From positions 124,001 through 188,000 of the forward strand of contig CAZSFZ010000002.1 in assembly GCA_964606385.1 (NCBI GenBank): a DNA stretch of 64,000 nt. The letters run 5' to 3'. The stretch itself is not shown here. Within the stretch, counting starts at the first letter, position 1. More notes on this DNA, generated by a model. It was given only the letters and a program-made list of their open reading frames with translations, made no database searches and was not told the DNA's origin. The stretch is from Aquincolibacterium sp964606385. Its GTDB lineage: Bacteria > Omnitrophota > Omnitrophia > Omnitrophales > Aquincolibacteriaceae.

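Overview
The window reads as a chromosomal segment of an uncultivated bacterium. A tentative placement is Candidatus Omnitrophota, in or near the Planctomycetes-Verrucomicrobia-Chlamydiae assemblage. The reasons are the mixture of gene families, the futalosine-type menaquinone gene, and above all a reading frame of more than 7,600 codons of the giant-protein kind reported from that phylum. The placement is inference; no rRNA is present to settle it.

Left part (1-4160, minus strand): a classic translation and transcription cluster, read as tRNA-Thr, tuf, rpmG, tRNA-Trp, secE, nusG, rplK, rplA, rplJ (cut by the window edge). A strong sigma70-type promoter lies at 4125-4152. A membrane-anchored AsmA-like gene follows. 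Next comes a complete F-type ATP synthase operon (atpI-B-E-F-H-A-G-D-C, 5217-11778, plus strand) with its own promoter. Its c subunit lacks the known sodium ligands, so a proton-driven enzyme is likely.

Middle part (11.8-24.2 kb): small membrane proteins, metal and ion handling (ArsP_2/manganese-type exporter, TMEM165/GDT1 half protein, CrcB plus DUF190, ZIP transporter, ferritin-like protein), a B12-binding radical SAM enzyme, TspO, a CstA permease, an NlpC/P60 hydrolase and QueH.

Minus-strand information-processing block (24.2-37.4 kb): nusA-infB-rbfA-truB-ribF, then a foreign-looking glycosyltransferase-39-type membrane protein, then rpsO-pnp, dut and ftsK. The nusA leader carries a textbook intrinsic terminator just after its promoter, which looks like an attenuator. 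Then come an M24 peptidase, a SemiSWEET-like protein, a GIY-YIG protein, a small unknown and mqnD.

Right part (41,146 to beyond 64,000, minus strand): one uninterrupted frame of at least 7,617 codons, open at the window edge. Read from its N-terminal side it contains an internal signal-peptide-like segment, beta-rich modules, and domains that look like divergent or decayed relatives of metabolic enzymes: nucleoside diphosphate kinase, pyruvate phosphate dikinase (ATP-grasp plus swivelling domain), a two-helix membrane segment, two Maf pyrophosphatase copies, a DUF89/ARMT1 phosphatase, tRNA-dihydrouridine synthase, an APH/kinase fold and an alpha-glucan phosphorylase. A pentapeptide R-S-E-x-R occurs 15 times, mostly between these modules, with varied synonymous codons. 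This protein is the most promising candidate for an undescribed system.

A second theme is a family of imperfect palindromes built from roughly 7-base units (GGGGAAC / GAACGTG type). They sit between genes, run into the 3' ends of several genes, and have entered mqnD twice without breaking its frame.
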